NCBI GenBank assembly: GCA_012934845.2
Contig: WNNJ02003539.1
Location: 1-64,000 of the forward strand
Source of the DNA: Pomphorhynchus laevis
Taxonomy: Eukaryota > Acanthocephala > Palaeacanthocephala > Echinorhynchida > Pomphorhynchidae
Direction: 5' to 3'
DNA length: 64,000 nt
The notes beneath the pieces are model-generated. The model saw only the letters and a list, made by a program, of their open reading frames with translations, had not been told where the DNA came from and did not search any database. Positions 46,151-56,749 of the stretch are shown piece after piece. Made by a program: the position numbers and the translations under genes. Numbering within the stretch: position 1 is the first letter of the stretch; each line of letters begins with the position of its first letter.

Positions 46151-47870
46151 GTAGACTCAGTTATCTGATCTGATTATTTAACAGTTTCTAAAAAATATTT
46201 AATTATCACAATCATCGTTGTGATAGAATAATTACTAGTCAATTATTTATTATTTATCATTATTTTTAATTTATAAATGATATAAAATACGTAGACTCAG
46301 TTATCTGATCTGATTATTTAACAGTTCCTAAAGAATATTTAATTATCACAATCATCGTTGTGATAGAATAATTACTAGTCAATTATTTATTATTTATTAT
46401 TATTTTTAATTTATAAATAATACAAAATATGTAGACTCAGTTATCTGATCTGATTATTTAACAGTTCCTAAAAAATATTTAATTATCACAATCATCGTTG
46501 TGATAGAATAATTACTAGTCAATTATTTATTATTTATTATTATTTTTCATTTATAAATAATACAAAATATGTAGACTCAGTTATCTGATCTGATTATTTA
46601 ACAGTTTCTAAAAAATATTTAATTATCACAATCATCGTTGTGATAGAATAATTACTAGTCAATTATTTATTATTTATTATTATTTTTCATTTATAAATAA
46701 TACAAAATATGTAGACTCAGTTATCTGATCTGATTATTTAACAGTTTCTAAAAAATATTTAATTATCACAATCGTCATTGTGATAGAATAATTACTAGTC
46801 AATTATTTATTTATTATTTATCATTATTTTTAATTTATAAATGATATAAAATACGTAGACTCAGTTATCTGATCTGATTATTTAACAGTTCCTAAAAAAT
46901 ATTTAATTATCACAATCATCGTTGTGATAGAATAATTACTAGTCAATTATTTATTATTTATTATTATTTTTCATTTATAAATAATACAAAATATGTAGAC
47001 TCAGTTATCTGATCTGATTATTTAACAGTTTCTAAAAAATATTTAATTATCACAATCGTCATTGTGATAGAATAATTACTAGTCAATTATTTATTATTTA
47101 TCATTATTTTTAATTTATAAATGATATAAAATACGTAGACTCAGTTATCTGATCTGATTAACAGTTCCTAAAAAATATTTAATTATCACAATCATCGTTG
47201 TGATAGAATAATTACTAGTCAATTATTTATTATTTATTATTATTTTTCATTTATAAATAATACAAAATATGTAGACTCAGTTATCTGATCTGATTATTTA
47301 ACAGTTTCTAAAAAATATTTAATTATCACAATCGTCATTGTGATAGAATAATTACTAGTCAATTATTTATTTATTATTTATCATTATTTTTAATTTATAA
47401 ATGATATAAAATACGTAGACTCAGTTATCTGATCTGATTTTAACAGTTCCTAAAAAATATTTAATTATCACAATCATCGTTGTGATAGAATAATTACTAG
47501 TCAATTATTTATTATTTATTATTATTTTTCATTTATAAATAATACAAAATATGTAGACTCAGTTATCTGATCTGATTATTTAACAGTTTCTAAAAAATAT
47601 TTAATTATCACAATCGTCATTGTGATAGAATAATTACTAGTCAATTATTTATTTATTATTTATCATTATTTTTAATTTATAAATGATATAAAATACGTAG
47701 ACTCAGTTATCTGATCTGATTTTTTAACAGTTCCTTAAAAATATTTAATTATCACAATTATCGTTGTGATTGAATAATTACTAGTCAATTATTTATTATT
47801 TATCATTATTTTTAATTTATAAATAATACAAAATACGTAGACTCGGTTATCTGATCTGATTTATCTGCTT
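46120..47870. repeat. 140-bp tandem array derived from the end of element E
   Basis: The phrase gtagactcagttatctgatc recurs at 46151, 46291, 46431, 46571, 46711, 46855, 46995, 47135, 47271, 47415, 47553, 47697 and 47837: 12 full periods of 136-144 bases. Each unit holds a short palindrome-like hairpin (atcacaatcatcgttgtgat). Two unit types, marked aaatatg versus aaatacg before the phrase, alternate in the right half, giving a dimer of about 284 bases. The first unit is continuous with the element E copy on its left. Confidence 0.95.
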
Positions 47871-47929
47871 ACAATTATAAATTAAGAAAATAATAAAAAG
47901 ATGGCAACCTCATTATTAATAAGGTGTAA

Positions 47930-47974
47930 CCTCACTCTATTAACAACCTATTAACGGTCGTTAATAGAGTGAGG
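47930..47974. repeat. Perfect 15-bp inverted repeat
   Basis: cctcactctattaac (47930-47944) pairs exactly with gttaatagagtgagg (47960-47974) around a 15-base loop that itself contains ttaacgg/tcgttaa-like pairing. It lies between the 140-bp array and a LINE-A fragment. Confidence 0.85.
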
Positions 47975-48009
47975 TAGTACGTAGGTATGCTATTATGGTA
48001 GGGTCCGCT

Positions 48010-48430
48010 ACTTTCAACTTTAGTTAAATGTCATTTAATATCATCCCTCCTTTTTAATTATTCTTATCCAGTAGTCTTGTTTAGCGATAACACTCTGGAA
48101 GAACGGTAAACACATTGGTATAGCCAATATCTATATTCGGCCGGGAGAGATTCACAAGAACCGTGACCTCCTGGACCATATATTGGGTAGCGGCTATGAC
48201 ATGTTACTTGGTGATTTTAACGGCATAACTGGTCGTTGGATTAATGCATCACTTCACATATCTAGGAGCGTTTATCTTATACATAAACCACAATCCCCTA
48301 CCTTTCATTGCACAAAAACAAATTTACTCAACGACATACTACTTCGACACGAGAGGTGGCTGCTAAAGCCCACCTCACGTGACTTACTTCGCTGGCAATT
48401 AGAGGAATACAATTACATGCAGTTTATAAA
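48010..48430 (+). mobile_element. LINE-A endonuclease fragment
   Basis: The frame 48183-48464 begins MGSGYDMLLGDFNGITGRWI and continues YLIHKPQSPTFHCTKTN. It matches LGSGYDMLLGDFNDRTGCWI and YLIHKPPSPTFHCSTTN of the 13.6-kb copy. Similarity runs from about 48015 to 48420, then stops abruptly, so this is an internal piece cut at both sides. Confidence 0.85.
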
Positions 48431-48479
48431 CCGTGGTATGCAGAGAATACATCATAGTTTGTAGTCGAGATTTATTAGT

Positions 48480-49175
48480 ATCGAATATGGGCCGACTAAA
48501 TGTGAGGTTTCCTATCTTTCCATATTAAGCATTGTTGATCTTTTCATTTTTCAACTTTGGTTAGTTTTTCCACGTTAATTTTCGCTCAAACGCAGGTTGT
48601 ACGCGAATCTAATTTCTTAAATAATTTTAATATTGTTGCTGATTGAAAATGAGATCATTCCAGATGTATTTACGCCTGTATGAAAGGTAAAAACGCACTT
48701 TAAAGACACAGAAAATATATGATCTTTCATGTATTTTGAACGAAAACTGTAAGTTCTACAAAACAATTACAAGTTGACAATTATTTATTTAATAATAGTA
48801 ATTAATTAAAAGATGAAACAAAAATAAAAATTCAATTTTAACTAAAGATTAAAATTAAGTTTTAAAATTAAAAGTGGTAAGCAGAAATTACCTCAGAACT
48901 TATCCTTTTAGTTTAATAATTTAATTTAGATTTATTAAATATTTTCTAATTTATAATATTTATTTTATTAATAATATTTGTAAAATCAATGTAGATTTTA
49001 TATAAAGTTGGAAGGAACAACTTTATCTTGATGGGATATCATGCGAGATATCTTGCTGTGATATGTGCTCGGTGACGAAAATGGACAACTCACTATTCCA
49101 CATACAAATATTTGATCCGAACGAAAACGAGGAAAACAAATGGGACGAATGGATAGAAATCCTAAAAAGGATTTA
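48480..49175. other. AT-rich spacer
   Basis: No gene, shared repeat or strong fold was seen. Confidence 0.5.
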
Positions 49176-49179
49176 TTTT

Positions 49180-50500
49180 TACGTGACTAATGCGTGCTGG
49201 ATCACGCTTACTTGACCACAACACAAAAATTCGAAGTCGTGCCGAGAATGTGAGAACGGAGGAGTATTTGAATGTATGAAGGAGGGAGCGCGGCGGACGT
49301 CACGAGGGAGCTGATTTCAGGAGAGTGGGCGGCGAGGAAGGATCGGAGACCGTAGTTGTTAGAGTAATTGGGAACGTGGAGTAAGAGGGTATGACGGGAA
49401 AGCAGCGATAGCGAGACGGGGCGAGGGTCTCGTAAGAAAGAGCGGTTGATGAACGATGGGGAGCGGACAGCGATAAGACGAAAAGTTACGAGAAGGCGGA
49501 GTTGTAAGCGGATGTAGATAGTAGGCCAGGAGAGTTTGGCAAGATGTGTGGGTGTGATCAAAGCGACAGAGACGTAATAGCACTCGAACGGTGGAGTTAA
49601 TAATGCGATGTATATGTAGGTTGATGGATTTTGTAGAGTTGGTGAAAAGGTTGAGGCAGTAATCGATTTTAGGAATGAGAAGCGATGAAGGAAGAGATAT
49701 ACAAGAATGAAAGTCGATAATAATGGGGCGAACACGGCGGATGTCACAGAAAATTAAGTTAGACGAGCGGACCTTGTAGCGGACGAAGGGTTTAAGGGAA
49801 GTGTGATCATTGAAATGAAATTCTGAGAAGGTGAGACTGTGGACTATGGGGATGATTGATGAGGCAAAATATACAGGGTAGGAGATATGTTAGGTTGACG
49901 GGGGAGGATCCACATTAGTTTGGACTTGCATGGTTTTAGAACGAGACGAAGATGGGAGATACGTTTGTACATAGAATACATACAGTCGGCAACAGAAATG
50001 CTGATATCGTGTATGCGATGGGCGGGTACATGAGCATAGATGATGATGTCATCGGCGTATTGCATGACGTTAAAGGAGTATGGTTTGATAAACTGTGAGA
50101 GATCGCAAAGTAGAAGAGAGAAAGGCAGGGGACCTAGGACTGAATCGTGCGGGACCCCACAGAAAATAGGGATGGGAGGAGAGGATGATGAATCTGAACA
50201 GACGCGAAAAGAACAGTCGGATAGATATGAGGATAACCATGCTACGGAGGAGGAAGAAAAGCCGTAATCATAACGAAGGCGAGAAAGGATGATGGAGTGG
50301 TCGACGATGTCGAAGGCGGATGAGAGGTCTAGGGAGATGAGAACACTATATAGAGCCTTGTCACGAGAAATGAGTAGATCGTTGTAAACTTTCATGAAGG
50401 CGATTTCTGTGGAGTGATCAGCGCGGAAAGCGGATTAGAAAGGAGGGTACAGATTGGATGAAGAGAGATAAATGTTGATCTGTATTAAGATGATGCGTTC
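49180..50500 (-). mobile_element. LINE-B copy, 5'-truncated
   Basis: The 3' end at about 49180 has the family terminus (minus sense, agcacgcattagtcacg then taaaaataaat). The minus frame 50395-49844 is a clear RT: KVYNDLLISRDKALYSVLIS, LDLSSAFDIVDHSIILSRLR (motif A), GVPHDSVLGPLPFSLLLCDL (motif B, with H-D where Q-G is usual) and QYADDIIIYAHVPAHRIHDI (motif C). The frame 49747-49208 covers the tail. The 5' break lies within the FRSNHSTE region near 50470. The stretch 49646-50226 is almost identical to 26130-26710, while both flanks are more diverged. Confidence 0.88.
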
Positions 50501-51178
50501 AAATATGCATTTGTTGCTTTTAACATCGACAAAGTTAAAGGAAATTGCCGTATTGAGATTTTATGGTTGAGGACATCTGAAGGACATTTTTAATACACTA
50601 TAAATTAATATACTGGGAAACAATACTTAGTCATGCTACCAATTAACGAAATAATCGCTTGACAAACACCGTCAGAAAATATTATTTGAAAGATATAAAT
50701 TTCGAATGTTGAAATAGTGCACAAACGAGTCGACTGATCGATACATTACACGTTTACGCATACATGCTAATCCATTAGATTTTTCTGTGTGAGTTCAAAT
50801 ATCACCCTCGTTGCCAATTTACTATCCGTGTTGTGGGTTTTCCTGCGTGACTTCAAATCTCACCCTTGTCGCCAATTTACTATTCCTGTCGTGTGTATAA
50901 TATAAGACAATAATTTATAAATATATCTTATTTATAAAAAGTAAAGAACACCACTCTAAAAGTTAACAAGTTAGATGGACTAATACAATTTAAATCAATG
51001 CTAAATCCCGTTGATGTTTAGTTATGAATTATTAACAAACTAAATATTTAAAATTAATTTTTAATTAAATTTCTTAATAATTTTAATAAACTTCATCCGC
51101 ACTGATCGAAATTCACTCAGGGATACAAGATACCTTATAAATGAGTAATATCATTCTCAATTTTGTTTCTTTTAATCG
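50501..51178. other. Spacer and upstream region of the 51.2-kb gene
   Basis: A tandem duplication of about 60 bases lies at 50785-50895 (gttcaaatatcaccctcgtt and cttcaaatctcacccttgtc, both followed by gccaatttactat). Nothing else recognised. Confidence 0.5.
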
Positions 51179-51186
51179 GTGATAAA

Positions 51187-51229
51187 CTTTTTATTTTGTA
51201 GAGTAATACGACAAATTTTAATCGTAAGA
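51187..51229 (+). promoter_or_regulatory. Likely 3' splice acceptor before the start codon
   Basis: actttttattttgtag ends at about 51200, about 30 bases before the ATG at 51230. It is pyrimidine-rich with a terminal TAG, a typical acceptor, and suggests a 5' UTR intron, as in the gene at 33.6 kb. Confidence 0.45.
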
Positions 51230-52189
51230 ATGTCGTCTGTTACAACAAATGTTTCTAGCTGCAGCGGAGTCCTTAATGACAAAACTGGTCGATATGTTAC
51301 TCCATTGGCAGAAAGTACAATATTACAAAAAGATAGCTTGTTAAAGCTTAAAACGTTTACAAATTATTCTGTATCTCCTATTAAGTACGAACGTAGTCAC
51401 CAACCTAAATCAAATATTAAAGGACAAATGTCCCGACTAAAACGATTATATGATAAAGGTCCTGTATCTATAAAACTACCAGTCTTAAATTTGTCTCGAT
51501 TAAATTGTAGTGTACCCGTTGGCGAAGAAGGATATGATCCTGAATACATATCTTTAGCCGTATGTCAGCCGATACCCAAAGAGATCGATAATAATGACCA
51601 AACAGTACAAACCGCAACTGTAAATGTACGCTCAATCGAGATTGTTGACGATATGCCGGATGATAATACCCATAACAACAGTACAGTACACAGCGATATC
51701 GATGTTCATCAGCATTTGTCAGCGGGCGGGTACGAAAATACATCTACAAACAATGACGAAGATTGTATCAAACGAGACGAAACACTTAAGGTTGCAGTGG
51801 AGGTTAATCCAGTTATGCAGACAACTAATGGGCAGGTTACATCTCCCAAGAAACGGAAATGTTCTTTAAGGTTAAAAAAATATCATATTATTAAATCAAT
51901 CGAATCTCTGAAATCTTCTCAATTACACAATTTAAAAGGAAGCTCAAATTCAACGTATATGCTAAAAATTGAACCAAATAAAAAAAAGTTTATTCGCGGT
52001 AAATTGAAAGATACATTAGTTTCAGTATTGTATGGAAAGGGAAGTGTATTATCAGTAAACGGAACTAGTACAATAACTATTAAATCGAAATCTATACTCA
52101 AGATATTGCGCAGTACGACTATGTGCATAGCCAATAATTCACTGAAAGACTTAGTTCTACTTATCGATGAAATGGCTTCTTGTACTTGA
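51230..52189 (+). CDS. Orphan host gene, 319 codons, with a nuclear localisation motif
   Basis: One uninterrupted frame from ATG 51230 to TGA 52187-52189. The frame is open back to a GTG at 51179, but that part lies within the probable intron end, so I chose the ATG. The N-terminus is serine/threonine-rich. KTFTNYSVSPIKYERSHQPK and MSRLKRLYDKGPVSIKLPVL follow. The middle is acidic and asparagine-rich. PKKRK at residues 206-210 is a classic monopartite nuclear localisation motif, followed by a basic stretch. The C-terminal 60 residues are more hydrophobic with VLLIDEMASC. No signal peptide, membrane segment or known domain. AATAAA at 52428 is 239 bases after the stop. I do not recognise the product; a nuclear role is inferred only from the basic motif. 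Confidence 0.75.
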   Translation: MSSVTTNVSSCSGVLNDKTGRYVTPLAESTILQKDSLLKLKTFTNYSVSPIKYERSHQPKSNIKGQMSRLKRLYDKGPVSIKLPVLNLSRLNCSVPVGEEGYDPEYISLAVCQPIPKEIDNNDQTVQTATVNVRSIEIVDDMPDDNTHNNSTVHSDIDVHQHLSAGGYENTSTNNDEDCIKRDETLKVAVEVNPVMQTTNGQVTSPKKRKCSLRLKKYHIIKSIESLKSSQLHNLKGSSNSTYMLKIEPNKKKFIRGKLKDTLVSVLYGKGSVLSVNGTSTITIKSKSILKILRSTTMCIANNSLKDLVLLIDEMASCT

Positions 52190-53490
52190 CTTTATTAAAA
52201 ATATTTTGATTTATATGCCCAGTATTTGCATAAATTTTAAAAAATATACCACTCGTATCATATAATTCAACGCATAAATCACCTTTACCGTTTCTACTTT
52301 ACGATTTAACAACTATACATTTTTAGTCGCAATTGAAATCGAAAAATCAAGGGTTAGCTTATAGGCACTTTCTAATTAGTGCTAGAAAAAAGTTGGAAAT
52401 TTCATCTATAAACGATACCAGATAGAGAATAAATTAAATTACGAACATGGCGTTTGAGATTGTTTTCGATTTGTTTCTTTAATTTCGAATGGGCGAACCG
52501 ATATGTAAATTATTAAGAAATTATATATACGAATGAGTTAAAGCTACAATAACTTTATTGTGGGTTATCTAAATCATCTATTTCTATTTTTTACAGTTGT
52601 GTTCCTTAACAATCTATACAGTCCATGCTCGCTCGATTACTTAGTTTCTATAAATAATATCCAAATACTTGTTAAATTTGTAAATTTAATGGATCGAAGA
52701 AAATTCCTTGTGACATGAAGATGTAATTAAAATTAAAAAATTATATTTATACACAACATTAAAATAAATAACATTTACTAGTAAAAATTCACTAATAAAG
52801 CATTAAAATTGTATTTATAATTTATTAAATAATTTTATTTATTAATAAAATTTAATAATAAAGTAAACTTTATTAATAAAATTTACTTTAAGTAGATAAT
52901 AATAGATATATTTATTACAGATTCGTCATATATAGTCAAAACATTCTATCGCGTATATTTTGAAAAGTTAAATGAATTACAAAATCAAGTCAATAATTTA
53001 ATTTAATCGTATTATAAATTTATATGCTGTAATATTATAATATACATAATATGATATTATTTATTATTACATATAATTTTATTTTAATAATATTATATAA
53101 GGTAATATAATAATATTATATAATAATCGATAATAATAATATTATATCATCAGATAATAATATTTATTTTAAATCACATAATAATATATTAAATATCAAT
53201 AATATTTATATTTAATCACATAATTATTTATTTAAGGTAGCACATGCAATCTAACAATTTTGATTATTTAAAATTGAAAATTGAAAAATTAAAAATGTGT
53301 TAGATATTATCGTCATTCAGGAATCGGACCGTTGTTAGAAAGAAGGAGTTGTAGTAGATTTTACTTTTTACGTAATTTTATTGAATATGGCTAAGCTTGC
53401 GAGTTAGGTTACCATAAAGAGGTTTTAATTGAAACTTTTCAGTAAATTTGTTGTTTGGAAAACTTCCTTGCCCTTGTTCTCACATAATTT
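52190..53490. other. 3' flank and AT-rich spacer
   Basis: Polyadenylation signal at 52428-52433. 52740-53230 is nearly pure A/T with many taataatatt runs. No coding sequence recognised. Confidence 0.55.
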
Positions 53491-53499
53491 GCTGAAAAA

Positions 53500-54310
53500 A
53501 TACCGAGCTTATATGGTTTTTTATCTATCTTCTTGAACAACGTTGTAAAAGTATGCCATATATACACAAATCGCTGTTTCAACCGCACTATGAAAATACG
53601 GGTACTCGTACAGTATTAACAGAGGGATCATCGCAATATTAGAAGTCTTTAAATTTTTACTGGAGCACTCAAAGGATTTTATTTTATCAATAGGTATACT
53701 CTGAAAAGCCATTTGTTCTTGTTATTTAAAAAAAGAGAACTCAATGACATATCACTATCAATACTAACTCCAAGAACCTGTATCAAATATTTGTGGGTGA
53801 TGGGAAAATCGTCTTATTTAATGGATGAAAGATTACGTGACATTTTACGTCCAATAAGCGTAATCATCTCTACATACTCGTGCTGTTCAGAATTATTTTC
53901 ATAAGCCACTTGTAAATTTGAGAAAGCTCTTGCTGAGCAACATAAATTGAGGTATCCATCGTAACTGATAATATAACTATAATATCGTCTACATACTTTA
54001 TCATTAGGTTTGATTGATAGTTCGGTTTGAGATAATTAAAGATTTATTTAAGAAATTCTTTATTATTAAATAATTAAAGTATATATTAAACAAAACTGGT
54101 AAAATTACTAATCCATATGGTAATTTAATACCTAAAGTTACTGTACAAGAATGACGTACATTGTGAATTATCCTTTGTGTACGCTCAGTCACGTATTCAC
54201 GTAATAAATTAATTTGCCAATACGAAAAGTTCAAAATCTGATGATAGTTGTAAAATTCTAATAACCTGCTGTGATTTTGAATTGCCAGACGATTGAAGAA
54301 TTTAATCGGT
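53500..54310 (-). mobile_element. Decayed LINE reverse-transcriptase remnant
   Basis: The minus frame 54234-54004 has YWQINLLREYVTERTQRIIH, then TLGIKLPYGLVILPVLFNIY and FNYL. This is the RT block WF.SYL..R.Q.V......S....GVPQGSVLGPLLFN.Y.NDL in worn form. Just beyond it, KYVDDIIVIIS stands for the YADD motif, with KYLIQVLGVSID as the following KYLGV.ID block. Many frame changes; older than LINE-A and LINE-B copies and perhaps a different family. Confidence 0.6.
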
Positions 54311-54955
54311 CATTTACAATAACGCGTTAGTCATAAATTTATTATTTATTAAATAAATTTATTTAAGCAATATATTATTATTGAGTACAAGACAATGCCG
54401 CAAATAGCTGTTCAGTCTGTTCACTGTTGATATTAAAAAATAAAAATAAACAAAACAAATGAAGTGTAGAATGTAATAATCCGAATGGGTAGTTCAACAC
54501 TAATTGATGGTTCGAGCTGTCATGAATACACTTCCTCACTTGATGTTTAAAATGTGAATAGCTGGAGGCACAAGTAATTTTCTCGGGTAGTGCATTCCAT
54601 ATAATTTACTTTAATTGAATTAAAGTGAATTTACTGTAGTGGATTATAAATTATATTTAAAATTACTTTAGTGGGTAAATTGTATTCCCCACTGACAATA
54701 TATGCGTAGTGGTCAGCGGCTTTGCCTCATATCTGCTAAAGTTGCTGTTGCAATAAAAATCATACAAAATTGGAAGCTACCTAAGCGGGCAGTACATCAA
54801 GTCTATGTTTTAACAATTTACTATTCAATGATTTCCTATAAATAGTTACATAGAAGTAGCTATCCGCTTGATTAAATTTATTCTCTATTCGATAAAAATT
54901 TCAAACTGCAAATAGTACAGTCTACATTTACTTTTACATTTTTTAGTATGTTTAG
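54311..54955. other. Upstream region of the receptor gene
   Basis: AT-rich. An acceptor-like ttttacattttttag lies at about 54930-54945. An in-frame stop at 54963 separates it from the receptor frame, so this site cannot simply join to that frame. No other feature. Confidence 0.4.
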
Positions 54956-55052
54956 TCATGCATAACGCAAATTGCATGGTGACATCGTGAATAATGTGTC
55001 AAATGGTATAAAAGCAATTACCTGTGATAATTTTAAGAAAGAAATAATCGAA

Positions 55053-56027
55053 ATGTCGAAAAAAATTGAACCTATAATAATAGTAATTGAGTTAGTGATA
55101 TTGTATATATCCGCAACGACACTTGCGCTATTTATAATTTTGTTTATAAAATACAAGTTCATGAGAACGAGCCCATCCTGGTGTGTTTTCATTATATGCT
55201 TTATATCTGTCTTAAAGTCAATACTATCTATCGTAACAACATCGAGACCAAATCACGACAATGAATCACTCATTACATGTCTTCAAGTCGCTACTCTGTT
55301 TTCACTGGCATGGCTAAATTGCCTATACTGCGACGTATTCACTTTTATTGATTCCTTATCGCATGCAAATATAATGCCACGGTTTCGTATTTTAGTATAT
55401 ACAACTTACAGTTCCGTGACAGTCATATCATTGATGGTTTTATGCAATGTATTATGCGATGTGAACGAATCAAGAAATTCCACAGCTGGAACAATAGCTC
55501 AATTAGACGACGAAATGTATAAATTAAAGTATTATATTATTCACTTTTTAGCCCCGGCTATATTCCTTTGCGAGATCGATTTTATTATTTTTGCATTATC
55601 TACCACTCAAAAGGCCGACACTCTGATGATACAACCTTTAGAGACGAATGCTAATTGTGGACTGATGAGTCAGATAATGAACCAAACAGAATATAAAATG
55701 TACAAGAAAATGTTTTCAGTATTTATTTTCTTCCTTACAGGTGCTTACTTTCTTGGGTTAGCTTTAAGTACTCAAGTCATAGTCAATCGCATGTTAATCA
55801 GCGATTTTCTATTAGCTATCGGTTCCTTTGCCATCTATAAATTTACCTCAACTTGTGCGAAATTATACAATGTCGATCAGCATTCAGCGTCGATAGAAAA
55901 CATTCAACCACTGGATGATAAACCATCCATAATTAAACAAAAATTTATAATTAATCGAAACAGATTGAAGTTGATGTGGTATACTGTGAGATACAGAGAT
56001 ATCTTAGAAATGATATCACTTAAATAA
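55053..56027 (+). CDS. Seven-transmembrane receptor, Methuselah-like (family B), short form
   Basis: Uninterrupted frame; from the ATG at 55053 it gives 324 residues. The frame is open to 54966 without another ATG. Seven hydrophobic stretches can be placed: IIIVIELVILYISATTLALF, SWCVFIICFISVLKSILSIV, CLQVATLFSLAWLNCLYCDV, VYTTYSSVTVISLMVLCNVL, YIIHFLAPAIFLCEIDFIIF, MFSVFIFFLTGAYFLGLAL and FLLAIGSFAIYKF. The third (FSLAWLN..Y.D.F, then RFR.LVYTTYS) and the fifth resemble Methuselah-like receptors (FFWLN.M..D.W, RFR.YS.YAW; YGP...L...N...F). The ectodomain of about 180 residues typical of Mth is absent, so the protein is short. A C-terminal basic tail follows. It may be a divergent or duplicated receptor, or lack an upstream exon. 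Ligand unknown. Confidence 0.65.
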   Translation: MSKKIEPIIIVIELVILYISATTLALFIILFIKYKFMRTSPSWCVFIICFISVLKSILSIVTTSRPNHDNESLITCLQVATLFSLAWLNCLYCDVFTFIDSLSHANIMPRFRILVYTTYSSVTVISLMVLCNVLCDVNESRNSTAGTIAQLDDEMYKLKYYIIHFLAPAIFLCEIDFIIFALSTTQKADTLMIQPLETNANCGLMSQIMNQTEYKMYKKMFSVFIFFLTGAYFLGLALSTQVIVNRMLISDFLLAIGSFAIYKFTSTCAKLYNVDQHSASIENIQPLDDKPSIIKQKFIINRNRLKLMWYTVRYRDILEMISLK

Positions 56028-56039
56028 TTATTGTATTTT

Positions 56040-56740
56040 GCCGTTTTTATGTGAGAAAATATTTTTGATAAATTTATCCACATTTTGTTCTTTATAAATC
56101 TAAAATCATCTTAATTTATGTGGTACGCAAAAGTGGCAGTGCTCGGTTTTAACCAGTTTTCGTTTCGTATATTTTAAGTCTTTTAGTGCAAACGTGATTA
56201 AATCTAACTAATGCGAAAGTATCAAATATAAAATAATAATCAGTTTTAAATATAATAGTAATTTTTTATAATTTTCAAAATAAAAAAATTTAAAAATAAG
56301 AATAGACCAATATCTACATAACAATATGGAACATGAATATTTTCCTGATGACGAATGTATAGACAAAATCTGATATCAATTCGGAAACTACCTGAGTGAG
56401 CAGCACCGTAAGGTACAGTACTTTTTGTAATTGTTTTAATTAGTTATTTAATAGTTATTTTAATTAGTTGTTTAATTAGTTTATTTTAATTAATTAAAAA
56501 ATAATTAATTAATAAATTAAGATAAAATTTTGTTATACTTAATTTTTTTGTTATATTATTTTTAATAAATAACATACAAGGACTGGAGTTATGGAACTAT
56601 CGATTTAAAAGATTTTTGGTTGTAATATAGTCATAACTTATTGATTCCCATCATTTGATTTTATTCAAAGTAAAAAAGAGGACATATGGACTTATCATAA
56701 GTTGGCTCTTTCTCCTAAAAAAATAAGAAAAATAGTAAAG
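56040..56740. other. 3' flank of the receptor and spacer
   Basis: A candidate AATAAA lies at 56279-56284. A short frame from 56324 (MEHEYFPDDECIDKI) is not recognised. Low-complexity ttaatta runs at 56430-56560. Confidence 0.4.
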
Positions 56741-56749
56741 CTATAAGTA

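Noticed and set aside
51179-51229. GTG start extending the 51.2-kb gene by 17 codons
   Set aside because: The extension runs through a typical polypyrimidine tract and acceptor, so it is more likely the end of an intron.
54972-55052. Starting the receptor at a TTG codon upstream of the first ATG
   Set aside because: A non-ATG start is unlikely for this gene; either the ATG at 55053 is used or an upstream exon is spliced in.
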